A DNA stretch of 64,000 nucleotides, taken from the NCBI RefSeq assembly GCF_900114645.1, contig NZ_FOTR01000008.1, positions 62,001-126,000 of the forward strand. Direction: 5' to 3'. Positions 18,597 through 28,633 of this stretch are shown here, piece by piece (positions within the stretch are counted from its first letter, which is position 1; each line of letters begins with the position of its first letter). The notes under the pieces are model-generated. The model made no database searches, was not told the origin of the DNA, and saw nothing but the letters and a program-made list of their open reading frames with translations. A program made the translations under genes and the position numbers. The DNA is from Gracilibacillus orientalis. Lineage in GTDB: Bacteria > Bacillota > Bacilli > Bacillales > Amphibacillaceae.

Positions 18597-19418
18597 TTAA
18601 CCTTTCACAGAACCTGCTGCAAGTCCTGTTACTATTTTCTCCTGTGCTATAAAGTATACCAATAAAAGGGGTAGACTTCCAAGTGTAAGGGCTGCCATAA
18701 TCCCAGGAATATTAACCGAAAATTCACCATAAAATTCTCTCAAACCAATTGGGAGAGTTGCATTTTGACTAGAATTCGTTAATACTAATGCAAAAATAAA
18801 TTCATTCCAAATATGAATAAAATTATATATAGCAACTGTGGCCACAGCTGGTGTCAGTAAAGGAAAAATGATGTTCCAAAACAATCTTAAATGACTACAC
18901 CCATCTATTTTAGCTGATTCTTCCAATTCCTTTGGTATATCTCGCATAAACTGCGTGAATATGACAACAGATATCGGCAGTGCGAATGCGATATAAGGAC
19001 CGATCAGACCAATTAGAGAATCATACAATCCCATTTTGTTTGTTAAGATAAAAATCGGAACAAGTGTCGTATGAATTGGTATCATCATCCCGACCATAAA
19101 CAAGATAAAAATGGGCCTATTCAAACGGAATTTTAACCTTGCTAATGGATAACTAGCCATCGCAGAAATAATAATAACAATGACTACCGAGACAACCGCT
19201 ACAATTAAACTGTTCACAAAATACCCAAAAAACTCAAGTTCTACTAAAAGCAAGTAGTTGTCCAACGAAAAACTTTCCGGAATAGACCACGGTGAGGTCA
19301 TGAACTCCATTTGACCTTTAAATGATGTTAGAAGCATGATCACAAAAGGAAGACCCATAACAATCAAAATGATGATCGCTAATAGATATAACGGCATACT
19401 TTTTATCATTCTTATCAT
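18597..19418 (-). CDS. Carbohydrate ABC transporter permease (MalG type)
   Basis: 273 residues, six membrane segments, with the EAA loop PKELEESAKIDGCSHLRLFWNIIFPL. It forms a heterodimer with the preceding permease, whose stop overlaps by one base. No ATPase gene is present in the operon, so a shared MsmX/UgpC-like ATPase elsewhere is required, as in many Bacillus sugar importers. Confidence 0.93.
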   Translation of the reverse strand: MIRMIKSMPLYLLAIIILIVMGLPFVIMLLTSFKGQMEFMTSPWSIPESFSLDNYLLLVELEFFGYFVNSLIVAVVSVVIVIIISAMASYPLARLKFRLNRPIFILFMVGMMIPIHTTLVPIFILTNKMGLYDSLIGLIGPYIAFALPISVVIFTQFMRDIPKELEESAKIDGCSHLRLFWNIIFPLLTPAVATVAIYNFIHIWNEFIFALVLTNSSQNATLPIGLREFYGEFSVNIPGIMAALTLGSLPLLLVYFIAQEKIVTGLAAGSVKG

Positions 19419-20365
19419 TATTCATTCCCCCTTCTTGATCTGTCACCTAATAAAATGAAGACCGTTACAATTAAAGCAATGATAAACATGGAGAAAGAAA
19501 TACTGCTGCCATAGCCCATATTAAAATTCGTAAACGTTTGTTTATACATATAGGTAGCCATTAATTCAGTTGAGTTGTTTGGTCCACCGCCAGTCATGAC
19601 ATAAATTAGATCAAAGTATTTTAATGACCCAATTACAGATAAAATCGCGGAGGTAATAATAATAGGCATTAATAATGGTAATGTAATGCTTTTAAATCTT
19701 TGCCATCCGCTGGCTCCATCAATATCAGCCGCTTCATATAATTCTTCTGGTATACCAACAATGGTTGCTCTGAAAAGGATCATATAAAACGGTGCAAACT
19801 GCCAACAAACGGTTGCGATAACTGCCCAAATTGCCGTACTTTCTTTACCAATCCATGCAGTTTGCAAGGATTCTAAGCCAATTGCTCCCAATACAGCATT
19901 TAATAGACCGTAATTACCTTCATAAATGAAGATAAAGAGAATACCGATGGCTACTGTTGACATCAAGAACGGCATAAAATAAACGGATCTAAATAACCGC
20001 ATCCCCTTAATTGGGCTGAAAAGTAATAACGCCATAATTAAACCAATTGGCAACTGAGTAAATAGTGATGCAATAACTAGCAGAAAGTTGTTTTGAATAG
20101 AAGTCCAAAACACACCATCCTGAAATAAACGGACATAATTTTCTAAACCTAAGAAAACCATATTAGCATCGATACCAGTCCAGTCAAACATACTGTAATA
20201 GAACGTCATAAAAATCGAATAAATGACATATACACCATAAATAATAAAAGCCGGTGCAATAAACCCAATGATTGCCCAGGTATCTTTATTTTTCTTCTTT
20301 TTACGAACACCACTACGAACTGTATCTAAACTTACTTCTTGTGACCTATTCATACCAATCACCAC
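19418..20365 (-). CDS. Carbohydrate ABC transporter permease (MalF type)
   Basis: 315 residues, six membrane helices after a basic N terminus (GVRKKKKNKDTW), EAA loop PEELYEAADIDGASGWQRFKSITLPLL. Partner of the MalG-type permease. Located 57 bases after the binding-protein gene. Substrate probably xylo-oligosaccharide, inferred from the GH43 gene. Confidence 0.93.
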   Translation of the reverse strand: MVIGMNRSQEVSLDTVRSGVRKKKKNKDTWAIIGFIAPAFIIYGVYVIYSIFMTFYYSMFDWTGIDANMVFLGLENYVRLFQDGVFWTSIQNNFLLVIASLFTQLPIGLIMALLLFSPIKGMRLFRSVYFMPFLMSTVAIGILFIFIYEGNYGLLNAVLGAIGLESLQTAWIGKESTAIWAVIATVCWQFAPFYMILFRATIVGIPEELYEAADIDGASGWQRFKSITLPLLMPIIITSAILSVIGSLKYFDLIYVMTGGGPNNSTELMATYMYKQTFTNFNMGYGSSISFSMFIIALIVTVFILLGDRSRRGNE

Positions 20366-20422
20366 CTGGTTGATAATTAGAGAACTACATCAAACATCCT
20401 CCTTAATGTAGCTCTCAAAAGA

Positions 20423-21775
20423 TTATTCTTCTATTACTTCTTGAGCTGATGCTTCTACTTCAGCCATCGCTTCTTCCGGGGTCGTCGACAATCCAAATAA
20501 AGCTTGGGTTGTATCTAAGTGTACCTGTGCTAATTCTGGCGGCAATGTTTGGTCATAGTAGGTTTGCATTGCTTCCGAGCTTTCTAATAATTCACTCATC
20601 TCTTGAATATAGGAATCCTCATATTCTACGCCATTCACAGCTGAGATAGAGCCAGCATTATTAGACATTTCCGTTGCAGTTTCCAGACTGGCTAGTTCAT
20701 TCACTAACTCAGCGGCTATTTCCGGGTGTTCTGATTGCTGAGCAACAGAAAATACTGGAGATACACCACCAACTACATGGTTTTTCGCACCTTCTCCCCC
20801 CTCAACGGATGGGAATAAGAAGAAACCTAATTTTTCTTCAAACTCAGGCATCTCATCACGTACGTTGTTTACTAACCATCCACCCATTGTCATCATTGCA
20901 GCACTTTCTGTATAAAGCATTTGACGAGATTGACCAGTATCATAGTTCATCCCATTGACACCTTCAGGAAATGCACCCATGTCTACTAATTCCTGAATTT
21001 TACTGCCTGCTTCAACATAAGCTTCGTCATCAAACGTACGTCCTGAACGCTCAAATGCTTCATTAAATAACTCTGGCCCACCAATTCGCTCCGCTAAATA
21101 CATTAAATAGAAAGAGCCTGTCCATTTTGTTTGGTTTGCCAGTGCAAATGGAGTTACATCGTTATCCGTCAATGTTTGGACAATATCTAATAAATCTTGA
21201 TAGGTTTCCGGTTCTTCTAAGCCGTATTCTTCAAACATGTCTTTGTTATAGAAAACCGGTACTACGTCCATACTTACTGGCGCACCATAAATTTGGTCAT
21301 CAAAAGTAGATACGGATAGTGCAGCTTCGTTGTAAATACTTGCATCAACAGAGTCAGTAATATCCACTACTTGATCAGAATCTACGAATTGCTTCAACCA
21401 ACCGCCACCCCAAGAATGGAATATATCTGGCGGGTTACCTCCACCCATGGCAACACTTAATTGAGATTTATACGGATCATTTTCTTGTTGTGAAACTTCA
21501 ACCGTTACATTTGGATTATTTTCTTCAAAGCGTTGCACTGCTGTTTCAATAGCTTCTTCAGACGGACCTGTTTCAATATGCCACAAGGTTAATGTAGCCT
21601 CTTCACTTTCCGCTTCCATTTCATTATCTTCACTACCTTCTTCCGTTTCTGTGGCTGTATCTTCTGTGGAATTATCAGGTGTATCCTCCGTATCAGCTGA
21701 ATCAGATGGGCCACAAGCAGCGAAAATCAAAAGAATTGCTGCTAACATCATCCAAAGTAATTTTTTGTTGAACAT
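20423..21775 (-). CDS. Sugar ABC transporter substrate-binding lipoprotein
   Basis: 450-residue extracellular solute-binding protein of family 1. Lipobox FAAC with Cys21, then a long acidic linker of Asp/Glu/Thr (about 25-60), typical of salt-adapted Bacillaceae, and a binding domain starting TLTLWHIETGPSEEAIE. First gene of the eight-gene operon. A strong promoter, a cre site and an IclR-type palindrome lie upstream. Confidence 0.93.
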   Translation of the reverse strand: MFNKKLLWMMLAAILLIFAACGPSDSADTEDTPDNSTEDTATETEEGSEDNEMEAESEEATLTLWHIETGPSEEAIETAVQRFEENNPNVTVEVSQQENDPYKSQLSVAMGGGNPPDIFHSWGGGWLKQFVDSDQVVDITDSVDASIYNEAALSVSTFDDQIYGAPVSMDVVPVFYNKDMFEEYGLEEPETYQDLLDIVQTLTDNDVTPFALANQTKWTGSFYLMYLAERIGGPELFNEAFERSGRTFDDEAYVEAGSKIQELVDMGAFPEGVNGMNYDTGQSRQMLYTESAAMMTMGGWLVNNVRDEMPEFEEKLGFFLFPSVEGGEGAKNHVVGGVSPVFSVAQQSEHPEIAAELVNELASLETATEMSNNAGSISAVNGVEYEDSYIQEMSELLESSEAMQTYYDQTLPPELAQVHLDTTQALFGLSTTPEEAMAEVEASAQEVIEE

Positions 21776-21798
21776 AAATACAACTCCTTTTCAGGTTT

Positions 21799-21812
21799 TG
21801 TCAACGCTTACA
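21799..21812. promoter_or_regulatory. cre site before the sugar importer operon
   Basis: TGTAAGCGTTGACA on the minus strand matches the CcpA consensus TGNAARCGNWNNCA at every fixed position. It lies 24 bases before the start codon, well downstream of the promoter at 21961-21989, so CcpA would act as a roadblock. Confidence 0.8.
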
Positions 21813-21924
21813 TTTAGCTATTGAAAATACTTCGTACTCCCTCCTTTAGATCCTGTTTTTTTATCATACTAAGTTTATTCATAGAATAAATTAGTTATCC
21901 GTTAAATATAATTATATAAAACAA

Positions 21925-21943
21925 TGTTTATCATTATAAAACT
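21925..21943. promoter_or_regulatory. Putative IclR-type operator, site D (degenerate)
   Basis: TGTTTATCATTATAAAACT: the right half TATAAAACT is identical to the other sites, the left half is degenerate. It lies just downstream of the -10 of the importer promoter, a position for repression. Confidence 0.5.
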
Positions 21944-21960
21944 ATCAATAATTTATTGTT

Positions 21961-21989
21961 ATTATATCTAGCGAATAATAGATTGTCAA
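21961..21989 (-). promoter_or_regulatory. Promoter of the sugar importer operon
   Basis: Minus strand: TTGACA (21984-21989), 17-base spacer, TATAAT (21961-21966); a perfect sigma-A promoter. Confidence 0.8.
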
Positions 21990-21997
21990 CAGTAAGA

Positions 21998-22011
21998 TGT
22001 AAGCGTTTTAT
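21998..22011. promoter_or_regulatory. cre-like site in the divergent control region
   Basis: TGTAAGCGTTTTAT, close to the cre consensus except at the 3' CA. It lies between the two divergent promoters. Confidence 0.5.
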
Positions 22012-22019
22012 ACTTAATT

Positions 22020-22038
22020 AGTTCTATAATATAAAACT
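22020..22038. promoter_or_regulatory. Putative IclR-type operator, site A
   Basis: AGTTCTATAATATAAAACT, a 19-base palindrome (AGTTYTATAWTATARAACT) that also occurs before the FAH gene (26654-26672) and, as a variant, before the iclR gene (27524-27543). It lies just upstream of the -35 of the dehydratase promoter. Confidence 0.65.
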
Positions 22039-22051
22039 TATTTTTATATTA

Positions 22052-22107
22052 TTGACACTATTACTCATACCTTCTATACTTATACCATTAAGATGTAAAC
22101 GTTTTTA
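22052..22107 (+). promoter_or_regulatory. Promoter and cre-like site of the xylonate dehydratase gene
   Basis: TTGACA at 22052-22057, 17-base spacer, TATACT at 22075-22080. TGTAAACGTTTTTA at 22094-22107 resembles a cre site (one mismatch near the 3' end) and would overlap the early transcribed region. Confidence 0.75.
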
Positions 22108-22124
22108 AAGGAGAGGTGTTCTTT

Positions 22125-24113
22125 ATGGTTAAAATGGATCATTTGATGCAACATCCCGAAGATATTTTTGATATTAAAACCGTTGCAAGGGGACCGATCG
22201 GCAAATTACCCTTAACTGACAATATGCTTAAAAAATCTCCAAGTGGAAATTTATTTGGACTGTCACAAAATGTCGGAATGGGTTGGAATCCAAATATGTT
22301 AGATGGAAAACAAGTATTATTGTTAAGTACGCAAGGTGGTTTAAAGGATGAGGATGGTAACCCGTTGGCATTAGGTTACCACACAGGGCATTGGGAAGTA
22401 GACATTTTGATGAAAGAAGCAGCTAATGAAGTCAGTCAACATGCAGGTATACCTTTTGCTGCATATGTCAGCGATCCTTGTGACGGAAGATCTCAAGGGA
22501 CAACTGGAATGTTCGATTCCTTTCCCTTTCGCAACGATGCCGCTATGGTATATCGTCGCTTGATACGTTCATTACCAACTCGAGATGCTGTACTCGGTAT
22601 AGGTACTTGTGATAAAGGATTACCAGCCATGACTATCGCCTTAGCATCAATGCATGATTTACCTACTGTTGTTATACCAGGAGGGGTAACATTACCACCG
22701 CTATACGGAGAAGATGCAGGGAAAGTACAAACTATCGGCGCAAGATATTCAAATGATGAATTATCATTAGAAGAAGCTGCAGAATTAGGATGTATGGCAT
22801 GTGCCACTCCTGGTGGTGGATGTCAATTCCTCGGTACAGCAGCTACAGCACAAGTGGTTGCCGAAGCGTTAGGTATGACCGTGCCTCATGCTGCACTAGC
22901 TCCATCCGGACAAAAAGTATGGAAAGAAATGGCCCGACAATCCTCAAGAGCAATTATTGCGATGGAAGAAGAGGCACTTACCACAAAAGATATCGTGACA
23001 GATGATGCGATTCATAATGCAATGGTAGTACATGCTGCATTCGGTGGATCTACCAATCTATTATTACACATACCCGCTATTGCGCATGCAGCAAAATGCA
23101 AGATTCCTTCCATTGAAGATTGGCATAGAGTCAATAAAGAGACACCACGTCTTGTAAGTGTATTACCAAATGGGCCAATTCCACACCCAACCATCCGTGC
23201 CTTTCTGGCAGGTGGAGTTCCTGAAGTAATGTTACACCTTCGTGATTTAGGTTTATTACGAGAGCACGTAATGACCGTTACTGGTCACACGCTTAAAGAA
23301 AACTTGGATTGGTGGGCGCAATCAGAACGTCGTCAAAAAATGAAACAAAAATTAATAGAAGCTGATCAAATCGAGGCTGACGAAGTGATAATGTCAAAAG
23401 AAAAGGCGAAGGAACGTGGATTAACCTCTACCGTTACATTTCCTTCCGGTAATATTGCACCAGAAGGAGCAGTTATTAAATCTACATCTATTGATCCATC
23501 TAGATTAGACGAGAATCTAGTTTATTACCACAAAAGTGAGGCTAAAATTTTCACCAAAGAGGCAAGCGCCATTGAAGCAATCAAAACGAAGCAAATAAAA
23601 AAAGGTGATATTATGATTCTTACTGGCTGCGGACCTTTAGGTACAGGAATGGAAGAAACATACCAAGTTACCTCTGCCTTAAAGCACTTATCTTATGGTA
23701 AATATGTCACCTTAATTACCGACGCTCGTTTTTCAGGCGTATCTACAGGTGCATGTATTGGTCATGTCGGGCCAGAAGGTTTAGCGGACGGACCCATCGG
23801 TAAATTACAAGATGGAGATCTCATAGAAGTTAGAATCGATGCTAAACATCTAGAAGGTTCGATTAACTTTGTAGGTCAGCCCGAACAAGAGGTTTCTCCT
23901 GAAGAAGGTGCTCATGTTCTTGCATCAAGAGAAGTTAATACTGCTATTAAACCGTCTGAGCATTTACCTGATGATACACGTCTTTGGGCTGCTTTACAAA
24001 AGGTAAGTGGTGGTACTTGGAAAGGTAGTGTATATGATGTCGATCGGATTATTGAAGTGTTGGAAGCCGGGGAGAATGTGCTGAAGCAAAGTAAAGCGAC
24101 TCATCCTATGTAA
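22125..24113 (+). CDS. D-xylonate dehydratase (IlvD/Edd family, YjhG/YagF type)
   Basis: Fe-S dehydratase that converts D-xylonate to 2-keto-3-deoxy-D-xylonate. The ATG at 22125 is chosen because AAAGGAGAGG ends 8 bases before it; a GTG at 22116 lies inside that ribosome binding site. At 662 residues it is longer than IlvD (about 560) and matches the YjhG/YagF subfamily. Cys in [19 protein letters not shown] and [14 protein letters not shown] fit the cluster-binding positions; [13 protein letters not shown] and [18 protein letters not shown] are the C-terminal signatures. The gene is divergent from the importer operon and convergent with the semialdehyde dehydrogenase gene. The xylonate assignment rests on subfamily and context. 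Confidence 0.9.
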   Translation: MVKMDHLMQHPEDIFDIKTVARGPIGKLPLTDNMLKKSPSGNLFGLSQNVGMGWNPNMLDGKQVLLLSTQGGLKDEDGNPLALGYHTGHWEVDILMKEAANEVSQHAGIPFAAYVSDPCDGRSQGTTGMFDSFPFRNDAAMVYRRLIRSLPTRDAVLGIGTCDKGLPAMTIALASMHDLPTVVIPGGVTLPPLYGEDAGKVQTIGARYSNDELSLEEAAELGCMACATPGGGCQFLGTAATAQVVAEALGMTVPHAALAPSGQKVWKEMARQSSRAIIAMEEEALTTKDIVTDDAIHNAMVVHAAFGGSTNLLLHIPAIAHAAKCKIPSIEDWHRVNKETPRLVSVLPNGPIPHPTIRAFLAGGVPEVMLHLRDLGLLREHVMTVTGHTLKENLDWWAQSERRQKMKQKLIEADQIEADEVIMSKEKAKERGLTSTVTFPSGNIAPEGAVIKSTSIDPSRLDENLVYYHKSEAKIFTKEASAIEAIKTKQIKKGDIMILTGCGPLGTGMEETYQVTSALKHLSYGKYVTLITDARFSGVSTGACIGHVGPEGLADGPIGKLQDGDLIEVRIDAKHLEGSINFVGQPEQEVSPEEGAHVLASREVNTAIKPSEHLPDDTRLWAALQKVSGGTWKGSVYDVDRIIEVLEAGENVLKQSKATHPM

Positions 24114-24180
24114 TAGGACCAAACGCTCTTTTCATGTCACATATTCTGGTAGCGAATTGATATGACATAATAAACTAGTA

Positions 24181-24222
24181 GAAACCCGTTTCATTTATAT
24201 AATGAACGGGTTTCTATCTTTT
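24181..24222. terminator. Bidirectional terminator between dehydratase and aldehyde dehydrogenase
   Basis: Perfect stem GAAACCCGTT...AACGGGTTTC with U-rich sequence on the plus side (CTATCTTTT), between two convergent genes. Confidence 0.8.
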
Positions 24223-24251
24223 CTGGACGATTTAAAATGAACTCTTATTTG

Positions 24252-25706
24252 TTACCCTTTCAAAAAAACTGTCTTCATCGTAGTAAAAAATTCTTTCGCT
24301 GCCTGTCCCTGCTCTCTTGAATAGGAACTTGATGCTTTCATACCACCGAATGGTGCTTGCAATTCAACACCTGCTGTTTCTGAATTGATACGAACCAAGC
24401 CTGCTTCAATATCATCGATAAAGGAAAGGATATGATCAATATTTTTGGAGAAGATCGAAGCACTCAGTCCGAAATCAACATCATTTGCTAATTCGATCGC
24501 TTCTTCTACAGTATCTACCTTCATTAAAGCCAATACCGGTCCAAAAATTTCTTCCTGTGCAATGGTCATATCGGTTGTTACATCATCAAAAATTGTTGGT
24601 TCGATATAGTAACCATCTTTTAGTTTTCCATCAGTTAACTGATTACCACCTAATACCAACGTTGCCCCTTCTTCTTTCCCCTTGGCAATATAATGTTTGA
24701 CTGTATTAAATTGTCCTTCACTTGCACAAGGCCCCATCCACGTGGAAGCATCCATACCATCGCCTACTGTAATTTCTTTGGCTTTTTCGATTAATCGTTC
24801 TTTGAATTGGTCATAGATGCTCGATTGTACAATGACACGACTGCTGCACGTACATTTTTGTCCGGTGGATTTCAAACCACCACTTAAGGTTGCATCAACT
24901 GCTGCTTCGATATCTGCATCTTCAGTTATGATGATCGGGTTCTTCCCACCCATTTCTAATTGATATTTACCGCCACGTGCTGCAACAATTTTTCCTATGT
25001 TTTTCCCTACATTGTTAGAACCGGTAAAAGTTACGGCACTGACATCGGTATGCTCAGCCAAGCCTTGGCCGATAACAGAACCGCTTCCTGATACAAAATT
25101 AACAACACCAGCTGGAAAACCTGCCTTTTCAAAGCATTCGATTACCTTTGCTGCGGTCACTACTCCTTCCGTTGCTGGCTTTAATACAACCGTATTACCG
25201 TAAATTAGAGCAGGTGCCATTTTCCAAATCGGAATCGCTACTGGAAAATTCCACGGTGTAATAACTCCGACAACTCCGATTGGTACTCGTTTGCTAAACA
25301 TCAGTGCACTGGCATCTGTTGATGGTATCACATCACCATCAGATCGCATCCCTTCACCTGCATAATATTTAAGAATTTGAATACCACGAGTGGTTTCCCC
25401 TTTTGCTTCGGGCAGGGATTTCCCCATTTCCTTCGTCATTGTCTTTGCAATATCATCCAAGTTTTCTTCTAACATAGCTGCCGCTTGATACAGATAATTG
25501 CCTCTTTCTGCTCCAGCTAATTTTCGCCAGGCTTTTTGTGCATTCTTAGCATGTGCTACTGCCTCATCTAAATCCCCTCTTGCCGACTTTTGCACACTGC
25601 CTACTACTTCATTTTTCTTCGCTGGATTGTAGCTTTCCAATACTTCACCTGATGCAGATGCTTTCCATTCTCCGCCAATATAATTTAAAAATGCATTTTC
25701 ACTCAT
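24252..25706 (-). CDS. 2,5-dioxopentanoate (alpha-ketoglutaric semialdehyde) dehydrogenase
   Basis: Aldehyde dehydrogenase superfamily, 484 residues. Motifs: [22 protein letters not shown], catalytic Glu in LEMGGKNP and catalytic Cys in [12 protein letters not shown] (about residue 285). The [10 protein letters not shown] context fits the ketoglutarate-semialdehyde dehydrogenase group (GucD-like). It would oxidise 2,5-dioxopentanoate to 2-oxoglutarate, the last step of the Weimberg route. The start overlaps the stop of the FAH-family gene by 4 bases, so both are cotranslated. Confidence 0.9.
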   Translation of the reverse strand: MSENAFLNYIGGEWKASASGEVLESYNPAKKNEVVGSVQKSARGDLDEAVAHAKNAQKAWRKLAGAERGNYLYQAAAMLEENLDDIAKTMTKEMGKSLPEAKGETTRGIQILKYYAGEGMRSDGDVIPSTDASALMFSKRVPIGVVGVITPWNFPVAIPIWKMAPALIYGNTVVLKPATEGVVTAAKVIECFEKAGFPAGVVNFVSGSGSVIGQGLAEHTDVSAVTFTGSNNVGKNIGKIVAARGGKYQLEMGGKNPIIITEDADIEAAVDATLSGGLKSTGQKCTCSSRVIVQSSIYDQFKERLIEKAKEITVGDGMDASTWMGPCASEGQFNTVKHYIAKGKEEGATLVLGGNQLTDGKLKDGYYIEPTIFDDVTTDMTIAQEEIFGPVLALMKVDTVEEAIELANDVDFGLSASIFSKNIDHILSFIDDIEAGLVRINSETAGVELQAPFGGMKASSSYSREQGQAAKEFFTTMKTVFLKG

Positions 25707-26602
25707 TTACTACTCTCCTTTGTTAAAATATTGCTGGCTAATTTAACTGAGTTTCTTAATACGCCAATCGATTCAATTTCTATTTCGATAACATCTCCCT
25801 CCTGTAAAGTGAAGCTATCATCTGGAATGATACATGTTCCTGTAAGTAAGGTTGTTCCATCTAAAATATCATTATCTTTAATTAAATAGGAAACTAATTC
25901 GTTATAAGACCTTTTCAACATAGACGTATTCGCGCTTCCTTTTGACACTATTTCGCCATCACGCTGTATACGACATTCAATTTCTAGTTTATAAGGGTCA
26001 TCGATTGTATCCGCTAACAAAATAGCTGGGCCAATTGAACAAGAATGCTTCCACATTTTTGCCTGTGGTAAATAAAGCGGATTTTCCCCCTCAATATCAC
26101 GACTACTCATATCATTTCCTATTGTATAGCCTAAAATTTCACCATCTGCTTTCACAACTAATGCTAATTCTGGTTCAGGTATTTGCCAATTGGAATCTGT
26201 TCTAATTCCAACAGGCACATCAGGACCTATTAATCTTCTAGCAGTAGATTTCATGAAAATTTCAGGCCTCTCTGCATCGTACACTTTATCATAAAAAGAA
26301 TTAGTTTGGACGTTAGCTTCTCTATTTCTTGCTTCTTTACTTTTTGAGTACGTTACTCCTGCTGCCCATACTTCATCTGACACAACAGGTACTAACAGCT
26401 CTAATTCTGATAATTCCTGTGGGATCGGTTGTTTATTCTTTATTTCCGCTTCGATTATTTGACTACAACTCTTGTTGTCTTTGTCCGCTTTACTTATTAA
26501 ATCTTGAAAAGAATCTACAGTTAATTCAAAGATATTATCATCATTAGTAACTACAGCTAACTGTTCCACGTTCATTTTTTTCTTAAATCTAATTATCCTC
26601 AT
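25703..26602 (-). CDS. Fumarylacetoacetate hydrolase-family protein, probable 2-keto-3-deoxy-pentonate dehydratase
   Basis: 299 residues; C-terminal FAH fold with metal-binding motif [12 protein letters not shown] and [22 protein letters not shown], which is the signature of FAH-type 2-keto-3-deoxy-D-pentonate dehydratases. It is predicted to dehydrate 2-keto-3-deoxy-D-xylonate to 2,5-dioxopentanoate. The first gene of a two-gene operon; GGAGGAGG upstream. An IclR-type palindrome lies 52 bases before the start codon. The general fold is certain; the substrate is inferred from the dehydratase and dehydrogenase next to it. Confidence 0.85.
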   Translation of the reverse strand: MRIIRFKKKMNVEQLAVVTNDDNIFELTVDSFQDLISKADKDNKSCSQIIEAEIKNKQPIPQELSELELLVPVVSDEVWAAGVTYSKSKEARNREANVQTNSFYDKVYDAERPEIFMKSTARRLIGPDVPVGIRTDSNWQIPEPELALVVKADGEILGYTIGNDMSSRDIEGENPLYLPQAKMWKHSCSIGPAILLADTIDDPYKLEIECRIQRDGEIVSKGSANTSMLKRSYNELVSYLIKDNDILDGTTLLTGTCIIPDDSFTLQEGDVIEIEIESIGVLRNSVKLASNILTKESSK

Positions 26603-26653
26603 TTTTTCCTCCTCCTATCATGTAAATAAAAGGTACGCATCCTTCCCTCCTTT

Positions 26654-26672
26654 TGTTTTATATTATAAAACT
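26654..26672. promoter_or_regulatory. Putative IclR-type operator, site B
   Basis: TGTTTTATATTATAAAACT, nearly perfect 19-base palindrome matching site A at 22020-22038. It contains a minus-strand TATAAT that could be the -10 of the FAH operon, so binding there would block transcription. Confidence 0.65.
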
Positions 26673-26692
26673 TAGTTCTTTAATATAGTTAA

Positions 26693-26728
26693 TAAAAAAT
26701 TTATCTTTTTACAGATAAATTTTTTTAT
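26693..26728 (-). terminator. Terminator of the iclR gene
   Basis: Minus-strand stem AAATTTATCTG...AGATAAATTT followed by TTTTATT, overlapping the last codons of the regulator gene. Confidence 0.7.
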
Positions 26729-27473
26729 TACCTAATGCTTTAGAAATTTCTAAACAGGTTTGTTTCAGCGTACTTACAATTTCTTGTTCTAATTCTGATG
26801 TAACGGTTTGTTTTGTAGTAGAAATACTAATAGCCGCAACTACTTGATTTGTATGATCAAATATTGGCACCGCAATACAGTAAATACCAGGTTCATTTTC
26901 TTCATTATCAATAGAATAACCTTGCACTCTGACTTTCGCTAATTCATCTATATATACTTGTTTGTCTGTCATAGTGTTGGCCGTTTGTGTAAAAAACTCA
27001 TAACCTTGTAACAGTTCTTCTATTTCTTCTCGTTGTCTAAATGCTATTAGTGACTTGCCAACAGCACTGCTATGAATAGGAACTCTTTTTCCTATTCGGG
27101 AATAAACGATAGCCGACGCGCCCTCGACTTTATCAATATAGACGCCATACAGACCTTCTAGTATAACTAAATGGGTGGTTTGCCCAGTTATGACAGAAAG
27201 ATCAATCAAATATTTTCGGGCAATCTCTCTTATGTCCATACTATTTAGCAAATATTGGCCTCGTTCCAGCAGTTTTAAGCCTAAACTATATTTGCCACTG
27301 TCCGTATCCTGTTTAATATAATTGTGTTCTTTTAATGTTTTAAGCAATGAGTGAGTTGTACTTTTGTTTAAATCTAGTTTTCTGCTGATTTCCGTGATTT
27401 TCATTTCACTGTATTGTTCATTAAATAAATCAAGGATTTTTAATGCTCTATCGACTGACTGGATGATCGGCAT
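26709..27473 (-). CDS. IclR-family transcriptional regulator of pentonate catabolism
   Basis: 254 residues. N-terminal winged helix (VDRALKILDLFNEQ, KITEISRKLDLNKSTTHSLLKTL) and C-terminal IclR effector domain (SAVGKSLIAF, SIDNEENEPGIYCIAVPIFD). IclR proteins often control sugar-acid catabolism and bind keto-acid effectors. The gene lies directly upstream of the FAH operon on the same strand, with a variant of the shared palindrome 51 bases before its start, which suggests autoregulation. Confidence 0.92.
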   Translation of the reverse strand: MPIIQSVDRALKILDLFNEQYSEMKITEISRKLDLNKSTTHSLLKTLKEHNYIKQDTDSGKYSLGLKLLERGQYLLNSMDIREIARKYLIDLSVITGQTTHLVILEGLYGVYIDKVEGASAIVYSRIGKRVPIHSSAVGKSLIAFRQREEIEELLQGYEFFTQTANTMTDKQVYIDELAKVRVQGYSIDNEENEPGIYCIAVPIFDHTNQVVAAISISTTKQTVTSELEQEIVSTLKQTCLEISKALGNKKIYL

Positions 27474-28096
27474 AGTTATGTAACCTCTTTCATTCGTTTA
27501 CTTTGCTAAGATTATATCATATTAGTTTTATATAATCAAAACTATTTTAAAATAGTTGAACTTATTAGGATCAAAGAGTAACAATCTTGTGCTAAATTTA
27601 AGCTTATACTAGTTTCTAACCTTTTCCCCGTTTGGGTGAACATGCCCCTAAAACCCACACTTATAAGAAGCAAAGAGGCATATAGATTGAGATGAGGAAA
27701 AATCCCACGGAAGCCGCGCTTCATTATTACAAAACTATTTTGCCTAAATTGAAGCTTATCTACTATATATGTCCATATCATTTCTAACCATACGCATACA
27801 ATACTAAGACTACAGGAATGAGGAAGAAAAAGTTTATATCCCGTTCATTTCTAAAGACAGTCTATTTTAAGATCTTCTTTATTATATAGAGAGGTAGGTT
27901 ATATATACAAATACAACTACGAAAAACATTCCTGTAACGTAGTAAAATGTGAGGAAAATTTTCGATTATTTTCATTTTTAATAACAGCTATTGCCACAGT
28001 CTTTTTCTTCCTTCAAATTCAAGCGAGAGGGTGAGTAATGCTCATTTGGAAAGTACTCACTCATTCTGCCTGTATTGTTTCCTACCTCTATACAAG
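27474..28096. other. Intergenic region, no confident gene; iclR operator variant and a weak inverted repeat
   Basis: At 27524-27543, AGTTTTATATAATCAAAACT is a 20-base variant of the IclR-type palindrome. Farther on, GAGAGGTAGG (about 27889-27899) and CCTACCTC (28080-28088) form an inverted repeat about 180 bases apart. An open frame at 27542-27781 has no family resemblance or ribosome binding site, and a 28-codon frame at 27978-28064 (minus, MSEYFPNEHYSPSRLN...) follows the Ena-like gene but has no clear ribosome binding site. Confidence 0.5.
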
Positions 28097-28600
28097 TTAA
28101 AGCTTACTCATCACTTGAATCAATTGGATTTCCATGTTTGTCCGATAAAAAGCATGTAACATTTTTTGGTTTTTTTCTGATTTAATTTCTGCACAAATCA
28201 GATAATGAACAACTATATTTAGTGTTCCTTCACAAATAATTCCATCTAAACAATCATTAACGCATAAAACAGAAAGTCTCTCCAAGTCTCCGACTGTTCC
28301 ACTAAAGGTATTACCTTGTGATAACCGCGATATTTCTTCATCATTGGCTAATATAACCCAATCACAAGAACATGTCCCTTCGTGTTCAATAGAAAATGTG
28401 GCTGCACTTATTTTATCTCCAACTGCTTGCCAAATAGTAGTTGGGGTATCACTCTGACAATTGACATTAAAGTTAATACAGATACAGTCCTCCAATTGCT
28501 TGACATTACTTCCTAATGGAATTAATTTGCATTTCCTTATCTCTTCATCTATAGTAATCCAATCATAAACAATTGGTACTTTCATACAATGTTCGGACAT
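28097..28600 (-). CDS. Probable S-Ena/DUF3992-type spore appendage or coat protein
   Basis: Start at 28600, after AGGGAGCG; the frame extends to 28705 without a ribosome binding site. The 167-residue protein has a Cys-bearing N-terminal arm (SEHCMKVPIVYDWITIDEEIRKCKLIP), then a beta-rich domain with CICINFNVNC, TFSIEHEGTCSCDW, VGDLERLSVLC, and ending NIVVHYLI, which resembles the jellyroll subunit of Bacillus endospore appendages (Ena). Paired cysteines would allow intersubunit disulfides. CATATACTA 34 bases upstream of the start (28634-28642) matches a sigma-K -10, which supports late mother-cell expression. The family call rests on pattern, not on a search. Confidence 0.6.
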   Translation of the reverse strand: MSEHCMKVPIVYDWITIDEEIRKCKLIPLGSNVKQLEDCICINFNVNCQSDTPTTIWQAVGDKISAATFSIEHEGTCSCDWVILANDEEISRLSQGNTFSGTVGDLERLSVLCVNDCLDGIICEGTLNIVVHYLICAEIKSEKNQKMLHAFYRTNMEIQLIQVMSKL

Positions 28601-28633
28601 TTGGATACGCTCCCTATCAACTAAGTTTATTAA

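Noticed and set aside
27542-27781. 79-codon open frame on the minus strand
   Set aside because: No ribosome binding site, no family resemblance, biased low-complexity composition; treated as intergenic.
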